This document shows, piece by piece, positions 25,429-34,694 of a DNA stretch of 64,000 nt. Numbering within the stretch: the first letter of the stretch is position 1; every line of letters begins with the position of its first letter. The notes under the pieces are model-generated. The model worked only from the letters and a program-made list of their open reading frames with translations, was not told the origin of the DNA and searched no databases. This stretch comes from Flavobacterium psychroterrae (lineage in GTDB: Bacteria; Bacteroidota; Bacteroidia; Flavobacteriales; Flavobacteriaceae), in contig NZ_JAGYVZ010000012.1 of assembly GCF_018380615.1 (NCBI RefSeq), positions 62,001 through 126,000 of the forward strand. Reading direction: 5' to 3'. The position numbers were made by a program, and so were the translations under genes.

Positions 25429-25689
25429 TCATTCCTTCTCATAATAAATAATAAAATAAACCATAATTAAATTTAGACAAAACGAGACGCAGTTGGTAAT
25501 TATTATAGGTAAATCATTTTTGATAATACCGTAAATAATCCAAATCAATAATCCAAAAGTCAGAATCCCAAAGGTTTTAAGCGAGATTTGCTTCACCTTT
25601 TTTGTCTTCCAAACTTTAATAATCTGCGGAACAACCGAAATAGTCACACAAATTCCGGCAAAAAGTCCAATAATGTCCGTATAGTTCAT
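25429..25689 (-). CDS. SemiSWEET sugar transporter
   Basis: An 86-residue membrane protein with three helices of the PQ-loop/MtN3 type. The PQ motif is seen in VTISVVPQIIKVWKTK, followed by SLKTFGILTFGLLIW and a third helix from about ITNCVSFCLN. This is full length for bacterial SemiSWEETs, which dimerise in the inner membrane and carry sugars down their gradient. The substrate is not known. The gene is alone, preceded and followed by repeats of the same family in inverted orientation. Confidence 0.9.
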   Translation of the reverse strand: MNYTDIIGLFAGICVTISVVPQIIKVWKTKKVKQISLKTFGILTFGLLIWIIYGIIKNDLPIIITNCVSFCLNLIMVYFIIYYEKE

Positions 25690-25863
25690 TTTTTTATTTT
25701 TTAAAGGTTCTGAGATACTGTGTTGCTAAGGTTCTAAGTTTTTAATTTTGTAAAGTTTACTCTTTCTTCTCACATCTTTCTTCTTTCTTCTTTCTTCTTT
25801 CTTCTTGCATCTATTATCTTTCTTCTCACATCTTTCTTCTCACATCTATTATCTTTCTTCTTC
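25690..25863. repeat. Pyrimidine-rich microsatellite-like repeats
   Basis: Bases 25694-25735 carry the GGTTCTGAGATACTG / TTGCTAAGGTTCTAAG family. Bases 25761-25863 are degenerate TCTTTCTTC and TCTCACATC units repeated about ten times. On the minus strand this is a purine-rich tract between the SDR gene and the SemiSWEET gene. Confidence 0.7.
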
Positions 25864-25869
25864 AAAACA

Positions 25870-26718
25870 TTATCCACCAACCAATTCACCACCATTAATA
25901 TGAATAAATTGTCCTGTCATATAACTGCTGTCTTCACACGCCAGAAATACATAAGCTGGTCCAACTTCTGAGGGTTGACCGGCTCTTTTCATCGGATTAT
26001 CTTTACCGAAATCAGATACTTTGTCAAAACTTGCCACAATTAGTGGCGTCCAGATTGGTCCTGGTGCAACGCCATTTACCCGAATTTTCTTTTTGGCCAG
26101 CATGGTTGATAGTGATCTGGTAAAACTAACAATCGCACCTTTTGTGCTCGAATAATCCGCCAGATGTTCACTTCCGCGATAAGCAGTTACAGAGCTTGTG
26201 TTGATAATAGCATCACCTTCCTGCAAAAACGGAAGTGCCGCTTTTGCAATATAAAAATAAGGATATATATTAGTCTCAAAAGTTTTATGAAGTTGCGCTG
26301 ATGTAATATCTTCAAGATCAGTTTGAGGAAATTGAACCGCAGCATTATTCACCACGATATTTAGTTTTTTAAAATGAGTATGGCATTTTTTTACTGCGCT
26401 TTTGCAGAATTTTTCTTCCTTCAAATCGCCACTGATAATCAAGCATTGTCGGCCTTCTTTCTCAATAAGTTCCTGAGTTATTAATGCATCTTTATCTTCT
26501 TTTAAATATACAATCGCAATATCAGCACCTTCTCTGGCAAAATGTACGGCAACACTTCGTCCAATTCCGCTGTCACCACCAGTTATAAAAGCTACTTTTC
26601 CCAGCAGTTTGCCACTTCCGGCGTAGTTTTCTCTTATAATTTCCGGTTCAGGATTCATTTGATATTCGTTCCCCGGAAGATTCTGTTTTTGTTCAGGAAA
26701 TGTTTTAGGTTTTTTCAT
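25870..26718 (-). CDS. Short-chain dehydrogenase/reductase (glucose 1-dehydrogenase-like)
   Basis: A 282-residue NAD(P)-dependent SDR of the longer kind found in general stress regulons (YhdF/YhxD type). A 40-residue N-terminal tail (KTFPEQKQNLPGNEYQM) precedes the Rossmann motif AFITGGDSGIGRSVAVHFA. Further motifs are VVNNAAVQFPQ, the catalytic Ser in IINTSSVTAYRG, and Tyr/Lys in YSSTKGAIVSFTRSL. The C-terminus shows MTGQFIHINGGELVGG. It is cytosolic and intact. The substrate is unknown. It belongs by type to the stress genes upstream in the window. Confidence 0.93.
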   Translation of the reverse strand: MKKPKTFPEQKQNLPGNEYQMNPEPEIIRENYAGSGKLLGKVAFITGGDSGIGRSVAVHFAREGADIAIVYLKEDKDALITQELIEKEGRQCLIISGDLKEEKFCKSAVKKCHTHFKKLNIVVNNAAVQFPQTDLEDITSAQLHKTFETNIYPYFYIAKAALPFLQEGDAIINTSSVTAYRGSEHLADYSSTKGAIVSFTRSLSTMLAKKKIRVNGVAPGPIWTPLIVASFDKVSDFGKDNPMKRAGQPSEVGPAYVFLACEDSSYMTGQFIHINGGELVGG

Positions 26719-27018
26719 AACACTATATTTTAATCAATTAACATAACTCTAAAAATAATTAATCTTTAAAAAACATATTAACCGTAAGAAATTTAAGATT
26801 ATCTCAAAAAGTAGGGTTACACAGTACCAAGGCTAAACATGGGAATTATGTAACGAATTTTTTTTTCTGTAAAAGACGTTTGTCAATTTTTTTTATAAAT
26901 TTGAAGGTTTGACTGACGTTATTTAAATATAGAATCAGCTGTTTTAAATGACATTTTTCGAACATTTTTGAAACTAAAAACATATAATAATTCATAAAAC
27001 TTTACTCCCCAAACCAGT

Positions 27019-28233
27019 ATGGTATTAATCGTTGACGATATAAAGGCAAATATTATTGCCTTGAAGAAAACATTAGAGCTGCATGATATTGATGTGGATA
27101 CTGCCGAATCTGGTGAAGAAGCCCTTAAAAAAATTTTAAAAACAGACTATTGCCTGATCATTATGGATGTTCAGATGCCGGGACTCGACGGTTTTGAGGT
27201 AGTAAAAATTCTTTCGGGTAATAAGCGTACAAAAGACATTCCGGTTATATTTTTATCAGCTCTTAATATCGAGAAAAAATATATTTTTAAAGGATATGAA
27301 ACTGGTGCAGTTGAATATATTACAAAACCTGTAGACAGCGATTTGTTGATTTTAAAAGTAAAAACTTTCCTTAAGATTTACGATCAGCAAAGAGAATTAA
27401 AAGGTATAAAAGAATTACTCTCAAAAGAAATTATTATACGAAAAGAAGCTCAGGATAATCTCGAAATTAAAATCGCCGAAAGAACAAAAGAACTTGTTTT
27501 GAAAAACGAGGAATTAGAGATGAAAAATCATGAACTTCAGCAATTTTCATGGGTAGTTTCACACGATTTAAATGAACCAATCCGGAAAATTCAGATCTTT
27601 ATAAAAATAATTAAAGAACTTTATCTTGCTGATGATGCTAAGGCAGTTGATTATGTTGACCGTACAATTAAATCAGCAGAAAGAATGCAGACTTTAATCA
27701 CTGATTTATTAGCATATTCAAGATTGTCATCGCAGGTAAAACCAGAAGTAACAGACTTAAATGAGGTTTTGCAGGAAGTACTTTCAGATTTTGATTATCT
27801 GATCGAAAGAAAAAAGGCTACCATAAAAACCAGTGAACTTCCCACAATAGATAGTATTCCAAGCCAGTTGAGACAGGTTTTCCAGAACTTAATCGGTAAC
27901 GCATTAAAGTTCTCCGGAACTTCTCAAAATCCATTAATCGAAATTACATCTGAATTAATTGCTGATAAATCTTTTGAAAGCCCGGTTTCCTCCGAAGGGA
28001 AATTTTGTCGAATTACAGTAAAAGATAACGGAATTGGTTTTGATGAAATTTACCTTGACAGGATATTTATTATTTTCCAAAGTTTAAATGATAGACAATC
28101 TTATGAAGGAACAGGAATAGGATTGGCAATTGCCAAAAAAATCATCGAAAAACACAACGGATTAATCACGGCAAAAAGTAAGTTAGGCGAGGGCGCAAGC
28201 TTTATTATCATACTTCCTTTAAAATACGTATAA
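27019..28233 (+). CDS. Receiver-histidine kinase hybrid (REC-HisKA-HATPase)
   Basis: A 404-residue cytosolic protein. The N-terminal receiver domain has acidic IVDDIK and phospho-acceptor Asp50 in IIMDVQMPGLDG. A coiled coil (about 130-170) leads to HisKA with His182 in SHDLNEPIRK, then HATPase motifs NLIGNALKFS, DNGIGF and GTGIGLAIAKK. In this arrangement the receiver controls the kinase, so it can act as an intermediate in a phosphorelay. The next gene, 105 bp downstream, is a membrane hybrid kinase. A TAAATTTG word at 26896 could be a -7 box, but no good -33 partner is seen. Confidence 0.93.
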   Translation: MVLIVDDIKANIIALKKTLELHDIDVDTAESGEEALKKILKTDYCLIIMDVQMPGLDGFEVVKILSGNKRTKDIPVIFLSALNIEKKYIFKGYETGAVEYITKPVDSDLLILKVKTFLKIYDQQRELKGIKELLSKEIIIRKEAQDNLEIKIAERTKELVLKNEELEMKNHELQQFSWVVSHDLNEPIRKIQIFIKIIKELYLADDAKAVDYVDRTIKSAERMQTLITDLLAYSRLSSQVKPEVTDLNEVLQEVLSDFDYLIERKKATIKTSELPTIDSIPSQLRQVFQNLIGNALKFSGTSQNPLIEITSELIADKSFESPVSSEGKFCRITVKDNGIGFDEIYLDRIFIIFQSLNDRQSYEGTGIGLAIAKKIIEKHNGLITAKSKLGEGASFIIILPLKYV

Positions 28234-28338
28234 ATCATATTTGCTCAGAGATTTAAAAATCATTTAAAATCTTTAATCTCGCGCAAAAAAATATAAAAAC
28301 ACCCCAAAGCAACCTATAATTAAATTCACAATTGGCAA

Positions 28339-31300
28339 ATGAAGAATAATAATTTTAAAAGAAATTTATTAATAAGTTCGATGGTTTCGTTACTGGTTTT
28401 AATGATCAGTTCTACCGCTTCGTTTCTTAGTATTAAAAGCTTATTAAATAGTAATTTCTGGGTAAATCACACTCAGGAAGTAATTTATAACCTGAACGAA
28501 GGTTCGGCTATAATTATTGAAGCGCAAACCAGTATGCGCGGTTACCTCATTACTGGCGAAGAACAATTTGTAGACAGATATAATGATGCAGAAATAAGAT
28601 CTAATGCTTATTTTGAAAAAGTGAGTGAACTTACTGTTGATAATCCTTCGCAACAGGCTCAGTTAAAAGAATTAAAAACGCAGCGCAGCAATTTTTTTAA
28701 ATACCTGAACAATCAAATCGTAAAAAAGAGACTAGGTAAAAATTCAGTCACATTTGACCTTAACGAAGGTAGAAATATGATGAGTGATTTGCGTGCACAA
28801 ATAAAAACAGTTGAAAGCACAGAGCAAGGTCTTTTAAAGGAGCGTAACGAAAACTCAGAGCGTTACGGGACTTACAGTATCATTTTGATTGTTGTAGCTT
28901 TTATTATTGCCTTTGTTATTTCGATTGTATTCCTGATCAGAATCCTAAAAGATTACAACGAGCGTAGTTTACTTCAAAGCGAGTTAATCAAAAAAGATAA
29001 AGAAACCGCAGAGCGAATTCTTGCCATAAGCTCAATTGCCAGTAACATTTCAAGCGGAAATTATGATATTCGGGTAGATGATAATCAGGCAGATGCGCTT
29101 GGTAGTGTAGGGGAATCATTGAATAATATGGGAGTTTCCTTAAAATCATCTTTTGATTTATTGTCTCAAAAAGAGTGGCTTCAAACAGGTATCGCCAATC
29201 TTAATAATGTAATGTTAGGCGATAAAACACTGCAAAAACTATCAAAAGATGTTATTGAATTTGTATGCCAATATACCAATAGCAGTGCAGGAGTTTTATA
29301 TGTTTTAGAAGAAGGTGAACTTTTTGTTGCAGGAGGATACAGTTATATACCAAGCAAAAACCGTGAACGAATTCAAAAAGGTGACGGATTAATAGGGCAA
29401 GTTATAATTTCAGGAAAAATACTGGAATTAAAGACTTTATCTCCGGATAATATTCATATTAATTATGCTTTGGGCGAAATAAAACCTACTCATATTGTGG
29501 CAGTTCCGCTATTGGATACCAGAGTTGAAGGCGCTATAGAACTGGCAAGTATTTACGGATTTTCAGACTTGCATTTAGAGTTTTTAAAAGCTGTTGCAAA
29601 CAACATTGGAATCGCAATTAAATCAACTCAAAACAGAAAAAGAGTGATGGAGCTGCTGGAGGAAACCAAATCTCAATCTGAAGAACTTCAGGTGCAACAC
29701 AGTGAATTAGAAGCGATTAATGCAGAGTTAGAAGCGCAAACAGAAAAACTTCAGGCATCAGAAGAAGAACTTCGTGTACAACAGGAAGAGCTGGAACAAA
29801 CCAATGAAGAATTGTCTGAAAGAAGTGTTTTACTGGAAGAAAAAAATACTGAAATCCAGAAAAAATCAGAAGCTCTAGAACTTACAACTCGTTACAAATC
29901 AGAATTCCTGGCGAATATGTCGCACGAATTAAGAACACCTTTAAATTCTATTTTACTTTTAAGCCGTTTGTTATCCGAAAATAATAACAAAAGCATGGTG
30001 GAAGAAGAAATTGAATTTGCAAAAGTAATCCAGAGTTCAGGAAATAGCCTATTAGGACTTATCGATGAAATTCTTGATTTATCTAAAATTGAAGCCGGTA
30101 AAATGGAACTTGAATTTTTAGATGTTTCTACAAAAGAAATCACGGATACCTTATGGAATCTGTTCAATCAGGTTGCAAAAGAAAAAGGAATTAAGTTTGA
30201 AATTCTTTCGAAAGATGCGCCAATTGTCATTAAAACCGACAAAATGCGTTTGGAGCAAATTTTGAAAAACCTAATCTCAAATGCCATTAAATTTACCGAA
30301 AAAGGAACAGTAAGTTTAGAAATTAAAATAAACACAGATGACGATAAAATCATTTGTTTCATTGTAAAAGACACCGGAATTGGGATTCCGTTAAACAAAC
30401 AACCTTTAATTTTCGAAGCTTTTCAACAAGCCGATGGTTCAACAAAACGTAAATACGGAGGGACAGGTTTAGGATTATCAATAAGCCGTGAATTAGCAAA
30501 ATTACTTCGAGGTGAAATTATCTTGCATAGTACAGAAAATGTAGGAAGTACGTTTACCTTATGTTTACCGGTTTTTGGATCTGCAACTCATAAAATTAAT
30601 GTAGAAAAAATTCCTCCAACAGAGTTTACCGAGGTTCAGGAAGAAAAAATAGAACCGGTAAAAAACAGATATTTAAGTGCTACTATTCCGGATGAAATCG
30701 AAGATGACAGGGATTCGATTACGGCAAATGACAAAGTAATTTTAATTGTTGAGGATGATATTAATTTCGCAAAATCACTTTTAGCTTTTACCCGTCAAAA
30801 AGGATATAAAGGAATCGTTTCTGTTCGAGGAGATTATGCCTTAAACTTCACATTGCTTTATAAACCGGTGGGTATTTTATTAGATATTGAATTGCCAATA
30901 AAAAGCGGTTGGGAAGTATTGGAAGAATTAAAAAATCATTCACAAACCAAACATATTCCCGTTCATATTATGTCATCGCACAAATTAAAACAGGAAAGTT
31001 TATTAAAAGGAGCAGTAGATTTCTTAGATAAACCAGTTGCATTTGATAAGATTCCGGATGTGTTTTTACGAATAGAACACATCATTAATAAGGAAGCACA
31101 AAAGGTGTTAATTATTGAGGATAATCCACAACACGCAAAAGCATTGTCTTATTTCTTAGAAACTTATAATATTAATTCGGAAATAAAAAGCGAAGTTTCA
31201 CAAGGATTAGAAGCTTTAAATAAATCAGAAATAGATTGTGTAATCCTGGATATGGGAATTCCTGACAAACAAGCTTATGAAATTTTAGACGGAGTTAAAA

Positions 31301-31911
31301 AAAGACCTGGGCTGGAAAATATTCCGGTAATTGTTTTTACAGGAAAAAGTTTGTCAATGAAAGAAGAGGTGAAAATTAAAAAATACGCCGATTCAATTAT
31401 TGTAAAAACGGCACATTCATACCAAAGAATGCTTGATGAAGTTTCGCTTTTCCTTCATTTAGTTGAAGATAAAAAAGAGGGAAAAGACAAAAAAGAAAGC
31501 CATAAAAAGCTAAATTTACTAAATAATATTCTGCATGAAAAAAAGGTATTAATTGTAGATGACGACGTTCGTAATATTTATTCATTAACAAAAGCTTTAG
31601 AAGTTTTTAAAATGAATGTAATTACAGCATTTGATGGTAAGGAAGCCATCAAAATTTTAGAGGAACATCCAGATACTGACATCGTATTATTAGACATGAT
31701 GATGCCAAATATGGATGGTTACGAAACCGCCGAAAAAATACGTTCAATCTCTAAATTCATTAATTTACCGTTGATTGCCGTAACAGCAAAAGCAATGACC
31801 GGCGACAGAGAAAAATGCATCAAAGCCGGAGCATCAGATTATATCACAAAACCGGTAGATATCGATCAATTGCTTTCGTTATTGCGAGTGTGGTTGTATG
31901 ATAAAATGTAA
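28339..31911 (+). CDS. CHASE3-HAMP-GAF hybrid histidine kinase with three receivers
   Basis: A 1190-residue membrane sensor. Order: TM1 (10-32), CHASE3 periplasmic domain (40-175, with AQTSMRGYLITGEE), TM2 (179-201), HAMP (204-260), GAF (285-430), a long Glu/Gln-rich coiled coil (440-515), HisKA with His529 in NMSHELRTPLN, HATPase (to about 745), then three receivers: Asp849 (LLDIELPIKSG), Asp971 (VILDMGIPDK) and Asp1119 (LLDMMMPNMDG). No HPt domain is present in it or nearby. It is followed by receiver, CheR and CheB genes. The Glu/Gln-rich coil resembles the type seen in CheB/CheR-linked sensor kinases. Confidence 0.94.
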   Translation: MKNNNFKRNLLISSMVSLLVLMISSTASFLSIKSLLNSNFWVNHTQEVIYNLNEGSAIIIEAQTSMRGYLITGEEQFVDRYNDAEIRSNAYFEKVSELTVDNPSQQAQLKELKTQRSNFFKYLNNQIVKKRLGKNSVTFDLNEGRNMMSDLRAQIKTVESTEQGLLKERNENSERYGTYSIILIVVAFIIAFVISIVFLIRILKDYNERSLLQSELIKKDKETAERILAISSIASNISSGNYDIRVDDNQADALGSVGESLNNMGVSLKSSFDLLSQKEWLQTGIANLNNVMLGDKTLQKLSKDVIEFVCQYTNSSAGVLYVLEEGELFVAGGYSYIPSKNRERIQKGDGLIGQVIISGKILELKTLSPDNIHINYALGEIKPTHIVAVPLLDTRVEGAIELASIYGFSDLHLEFLKAVANNIGIAIKSTQNRKRVMELLEETKSQSEELQVQHSELEAINAELEAQTEKLQASEEELRVQQEELEQTNEELSERSVLLEEKNTEIQKKSEALELTTRYKSEFLANMSHELRTPLNSILLLSRLLSENNNKSMVEEEIEFAKVIQSSGNSLLGLIDEILDLSKIEAGKMELEFLDVSTKEITDTLWNLFNQVAKEKGIKFEILSKDAPIVIKTDKMRLEQILKNLISNAIKFTEKGTVSLEIKINTDDDKIICFIVKDTGIGIPLNKQPLIFEAFQQADGSTKRKYGGTGLGLSISRELAKLLRGEIILHSTENVGSTFTLCLPVFGSATHKINVEKIPPTEFTEVQEEKIEPVKNRYLSATIPDEIEDDRDSITANDKVILIVEDDINFAKSLLAFTRQKGYKGIVSVRGDYALNFTLLYKPVGILLDIELPIKSGWEVLEELKNHSQTKHIPVHIMSSHKLKQESLLKGAVDFLDKPVAFDKIPDVFLRIEHIINKEAQKVLIIEDNPQHAKALSYFLETYNINSEIKSEVSQGLEALNKSEIDCVILDMGIPDKQAYEILDGVKKRPGLENIPVIVFTGKSLSMKEEVKIKKYADSIIVKTAHSYQRMLDEVSLFLHLVEDKKEGKDKKESHKKLNLLNNILHEKKVLIVDDDVRNIYSLTKALEVFKMNVITAFDGKEAIKILEEHPDTDIVLLDMMMPNMDGYETAEKIRSISKFINLPLIAVTAKAMTGDREKCIKAGASDYITKPVDIDQLLSLLRVWLYDKM

Positions 31912-31947
31912 GCTAGTTATTAATTGTAAATTATAAATTATAAATTG

Positions 31948-32112
31948 AAAAGTTAGCCACGAATTACCCGAATTTTCACGAATCAATTTTAAAAATTTGG
32001 GCTAATTTGTGAAATTTGCGGTAAAAAAAAAGTTTATACTTGGCAAAAGAAAAGAAAAAGTTAGCCACGAATTACACCAATTTTCACGAATTAATTTTTA
32101 AAAATTTGTGGC
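31948..32112. repeat. Two direct copies of a GCCACGAATT dispersed repeat
   Basis: Copies begin GTTAGCCACGAATTACCCGA (31952) and GTTAGCCACGAATTACACCA (32059), each continuing into TTTTCACGAATT and TTTAAAAATTTG. The family is common in Bacteroidota intergenic DNA. The gap 31912-32158 otherwise shows no gene and no terminator, so readthrough into the receiver gene is possible. Confidence 0.75.
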
Positions 32113-32158
32113 AAAAAAAATAAAAACAAACAAAACTTAATTTTAAAAAGTGGACGAA

Positions 32159-32524
32159 ATGAATAAAAAAAGACTCTTAATTATCGATGATGATTCTAGA
32201 AATATTTTTGCTTTAGAACACACTTTACGTGCCAAATCATTTGATTGCTTGTCTTGTTTAAGTGCTGAAGAAGCTTTGAGAATATTAAGTACAGATCAAA
32301 ACATCGATGCCATTTTAATTGATATGATGATGCCGGAAATGGACGGTTATGACGCGATTCCGTTAATAAAAGCACTTCCTGACAGAAGATCGACTTTTGT
32401 TATCGCCGTAACAGCGCAAGCGATGATTGGAGATAAAGAAAAATGTCTAGATGCAGGAGCAGATGATTATATCTCAAAACCTGTTGATGTAGATAAATTA
32501 CTGCTTATATTAAGCAAAATTTGA
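32159..32524 (+). CDS. Single-domain response regulator
   Basis: A 121-residue receiver with no output domain. The ATG at 32159 is chosen over a GTG at 32150 (three codons earlier). Acidic residues are in LIIDDDSRN, the phospho-acceptor Asp in ILIDMMMPEMDG, the switch Thr in IAVTAQAM and the Lys in ISKPVD. It closely resembles the last receiver of the hybrid kinase upstream (IAVTAKAM, ITKPVD), so the two may have a shared origin. It lies seven bases before cheR, in a compact operon. Confidence 0.92.
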   Translation: MNKKRLLIIDDDSRNIFALEHTLRAKSFDCLSCLSAEEALRILSTDQNIDAILIDMMMPEMDGYDAIPLIKALPDRRSTFVIAVTAQAMIGDKEKCLDAGADDYISKPVDVDKLLLILSKI

Positions 32525-32531
32525 ACGAAGT

Positions 32532-33341
32532 ATGATTGAGGATATCGAATTAGAAACACTCATAAATGATGTTTATGAATATTATGGTTTCGACTTTAGC
32601 TGCTATTCCAGAGCTTCCTTAAAAAGGCGTGTAAACAGACTATTTCATTTAGATGGATTTACCCATTTTCATGAATTTCTGTCTAAAGTAAGGTATGACT
32701 CTGAATATTATAAAAGAATGGTCGACGAAATCACGGTAAATGTTACCGAGATGTTTCGCGACCCGGCTTTTTATTCCGTAGTCAGAAACGAAATTTTACC
32801 GTTATTAGGAACAAAACCTTTTATCAGGTTATGGCACGCAGGCTGCTCTACAGGCGAAGAAGTATATTCGATGGCTATAATGCTAAAGGAAGCAGGTTTG
32901 CTGCATAAATCCTTAATTTATGCTACAGATATTAATGCAACCGTTCTGGAAACAGCCAAAAAAGGAATTTTCCCTTTACGAATGATGAAAGAATACTCAG
33001 AAAATTATCGTACATCTGGAGGTCAGGAAGATTTTTCGAGCTATTATATTGCCAATTACGGAATCGCCAAGTTCAATGAAGAACTTGCAGAGAAAATGGT
33101 TTTCTCCCAGCATAATTTAGTTTCAGATACTTCATTCAATGAATTTGATTTAATACTATGCCGTAACGTTTTAATTTATTTTGATAATGATCTTCAAAAA
33201 AGAGTCATTAATTTATTTGATGAAAGTTTAGCTGTTTTAGGTTTCTTAGCTTTAGGAACAAAAGAAACAATTAAATATTCTATTCCTATGAGCAAATACA
33301 AACAGTTGGATAAGGAAAAAATATGGAGGAAAATAAAATAA
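32532..33341 (+). CDS. cheR: CheR-type protein-glutamate methyltransferase
   Basis: A 269-residue SAM-dependent methyltransferase. The N-terminal all-alpha domain shows YSRASLKRRVNRLF and ITVNVTEMFRDPAF. The SAM site is WHAGCSTGEEVYSMAI with YATDINATVLE, and ILCRNVLIYF is the family signature. CheR usually methylates glutamates of chemoreceptors, but no MCP, CheA or CheW gene is present in this window. It overlaps cheB by 19 bp and follows a receiver gene by 7 bp, so it is probably co-transcribed with them. It is cytosolic. Confidence 0.95.
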   Translation: MIEDIELETLINDVYEYYGFDFSCYSRASLKRRVNRLFHLDGFTHFHEFLSKVRYDSEYYKRMVDEITVNVTEMFRDPAFYSVVRNEILPLLGTKPFIRLWHAGCSTGEEVYSMAIMLKEAGLLHKSLIYATDINATVLETAKKGIFPLRMMKEYSENYRTSGGQEDFSSYYIANYGIAKFNEELAEKMVFSQHNLVSDTSFNEFDLILCRNVLIYFDNDLQKRVINLFDESLAVLGFLALGTKETIKYSIPMSKYKQLDKEKIWRKIK

Positions 33342-33907
33342 TATCAGGCATTAAAGTCGTAATTATAGGAGGATCTGCCGGCAGCTTAAATGCCTTAATG
33401 CAAATCCTGCCTGAGTTGCCGGACTTAAATGGTTTTGCAATAGTACTTGTTGTGCACCGCAAAAGTACAGATGATCAGACTTTAGAAGATCTTATCTCTT
33501 TAAAGTCAAGTATTCCGTTTAAATTAACCGAAGACAAAGTGCCGCTTTTACCAGGATATGTGTATGTTGCGCCATCAAATTATCACTTGCTTTTTGAGAA
33601 AAACGAAACAATGTCGTTAGATATCTCAGAGAAAATTAATTATAGCCGTCCCAGTATTGATGTTTCATTTGAATCAGCAGCAGAAATCTTTGGAAGTTCG
33701 TTAGTCGGAATATTATTGTCCGGTTCGAATTCTGACGGAACTCAGGGTTTAAAAATGATCAAAGACGCAGGAGGAACAATTGCAGTTCAAAATCCGCTTT
33801 CGGCAGATATGCCTTTTATGCCCAATAATGCGATTTTGTATAACGACCCAGAATACATTTTAAACATCAACGAAATCCTTCGATTTATTATTTCGATCAA
33901 CAGTTAA
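33323..33907 (+). CDS. cheB: Stand-alone CheB methylesterase catalytic domain
   Basis: A 194-residue protein consisting only of the CheB catalytic domain, with no receiver. The catalytic Ser is in IIGGSAGSLNAL, the His in VVHRKSTDD, and the Asp in SGSNSDGTQGL. LPGYVYVAPSNYH is also a family motif. Chemotaxis CheB normally has an N-terminal receiver; here that part is absent, although single receivers are encoded nearby. It starts within the end of cheR, so the two are translationally coupled and are a matching methylation and demethylation pair. Confidence 0.95.
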   Translation: MEENKIISGIKVVIIGGSAGSLNALMQILPELPDLNGFAIVLVVHRKSTDDQTLEDLISLKSSIPFKLTEDKVPLLPGYVYVAPSNYHLLFEKNETMSLDISEKINYSRPSIDVSFESAAEIFGSSLVGILLSGSNSDGTQGLKMIKDAGGTIAVQNPLSADMPFMPNNAILYNDPEYILNINEILRFIISINS

Positions 33908-33910
33908 AAA

Positions 33911-34684
33911 TTAATTGGTCTTTTTCGGTTCTTCATCTTCCGGAAGGATAACCTTGTTCAATTCCTTTTCTTTTTCAGCTCTTCTTTGCGCCGCTTTTCC
34001 TTTTCCAATGGGGATTCCCGCCGTAAGGTATAAAGATCTGTTATACACATCAGGTCCGTCGCCCTTCATCACAGGAACCAATCCGTAATAATATTGAAGC
34101 GTTATGTTTAAACCGTTCCCCACATTCATATGATAACCCGCGCCAAGAGCAACTCCGGCATCAATAACCCGAATTTGATCCCGGATATTCTTTTTATAAA
34201 CCACATCATCTTTGTTAACTTCCTTAGTAAATTCATCAAAAGCTTTCGCCAATAATCCAAATTGAGGACCAGTTTTAAGGTATATATTATTCTTGAACTG
34301 ATATTTAATTAAAATAGGAACATTAAAATACCTGATTTCGCGATTTACACTTCCGCCCGCAAAAGCATTGTCCAACGTTTCATCGTTCAAAGAATAAACC
34401 GGAATCCCGTGTGCACCCATTGGCGATTTTACGATTACTCCCGTATTAATCATCCATGACGGATTTTTTTTAGATCGAATATCAAAATAAAAACCAAGAT
34501 TAAAACCCAAATTAGTTCCTGAGCTATCCAGATCAGAAATGGTAGATAAATTCACTCCGCCGTCTAAGCCAAATTCCAGAAAAGGCGAATTCAATTTATC
34601 TCCAAAAATTAAGGAAATTAAAACTTGAGAGCGTGCCGGAGCCATACAAAACAATGCGATAAGTAATAATAAACCTTTTTTCAT
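33911..34684 (-). CDS. Outer-membrane beta-barrel protein (PorT-like)
   Basis: A 257-residue protein. The start at 34684 is preferred because MKKGLLLLIALFCMAPARSQ is a clear Sec signal, and a longer frame would overlap the upstream gene. The mature protein is beta-rich with alternating strands (LEFGLDGGVNLSTISDLDSS, NLGFNLGFYFDIRS, IYLKTGPQFGLLAKAF, GLNITLQYYYGLVPVM), as in outer-membrane protein beta-barrel domains of Bacteroidota. The C-terminal tail is charged. It is transcribed with the barrel-type gene upstream. Role unknown. It is convergent with cheB, three bases apart. Confidence 0.8.
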   Translation of the reverse strand: MKKGLLLLIALFCMAPARSQVLISLIFGDKLNSPFLEFGLDGGVNLSTISDLDSSGTNLGFNLGFYFDIRSKKNPSWMINTGVIVKSPMGAHGIPVYSLNDETLDNAFAGGSVNREIRYFNVPILIKYQFKNNIYLKTGPQFGLLAKAFDEFTKEVNKDDVVYKKNIRDQIRVIDAGVALGAGYHMNVGNGLNITLQYYYGLVPVMKGDGPDVYNRSLYLTAGIPIGKGKAAQRRAEKEKELNKVILPEDEEPKKTN

Positions 34685-34694
34685 ATAGTTGGGT

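Noticed and set aside
32532..33907. Classical chemotaxis operon
   Set aside because: No MCP, CheA, CheW or flagellar gene is in the window, and CheB lacks a receiver.
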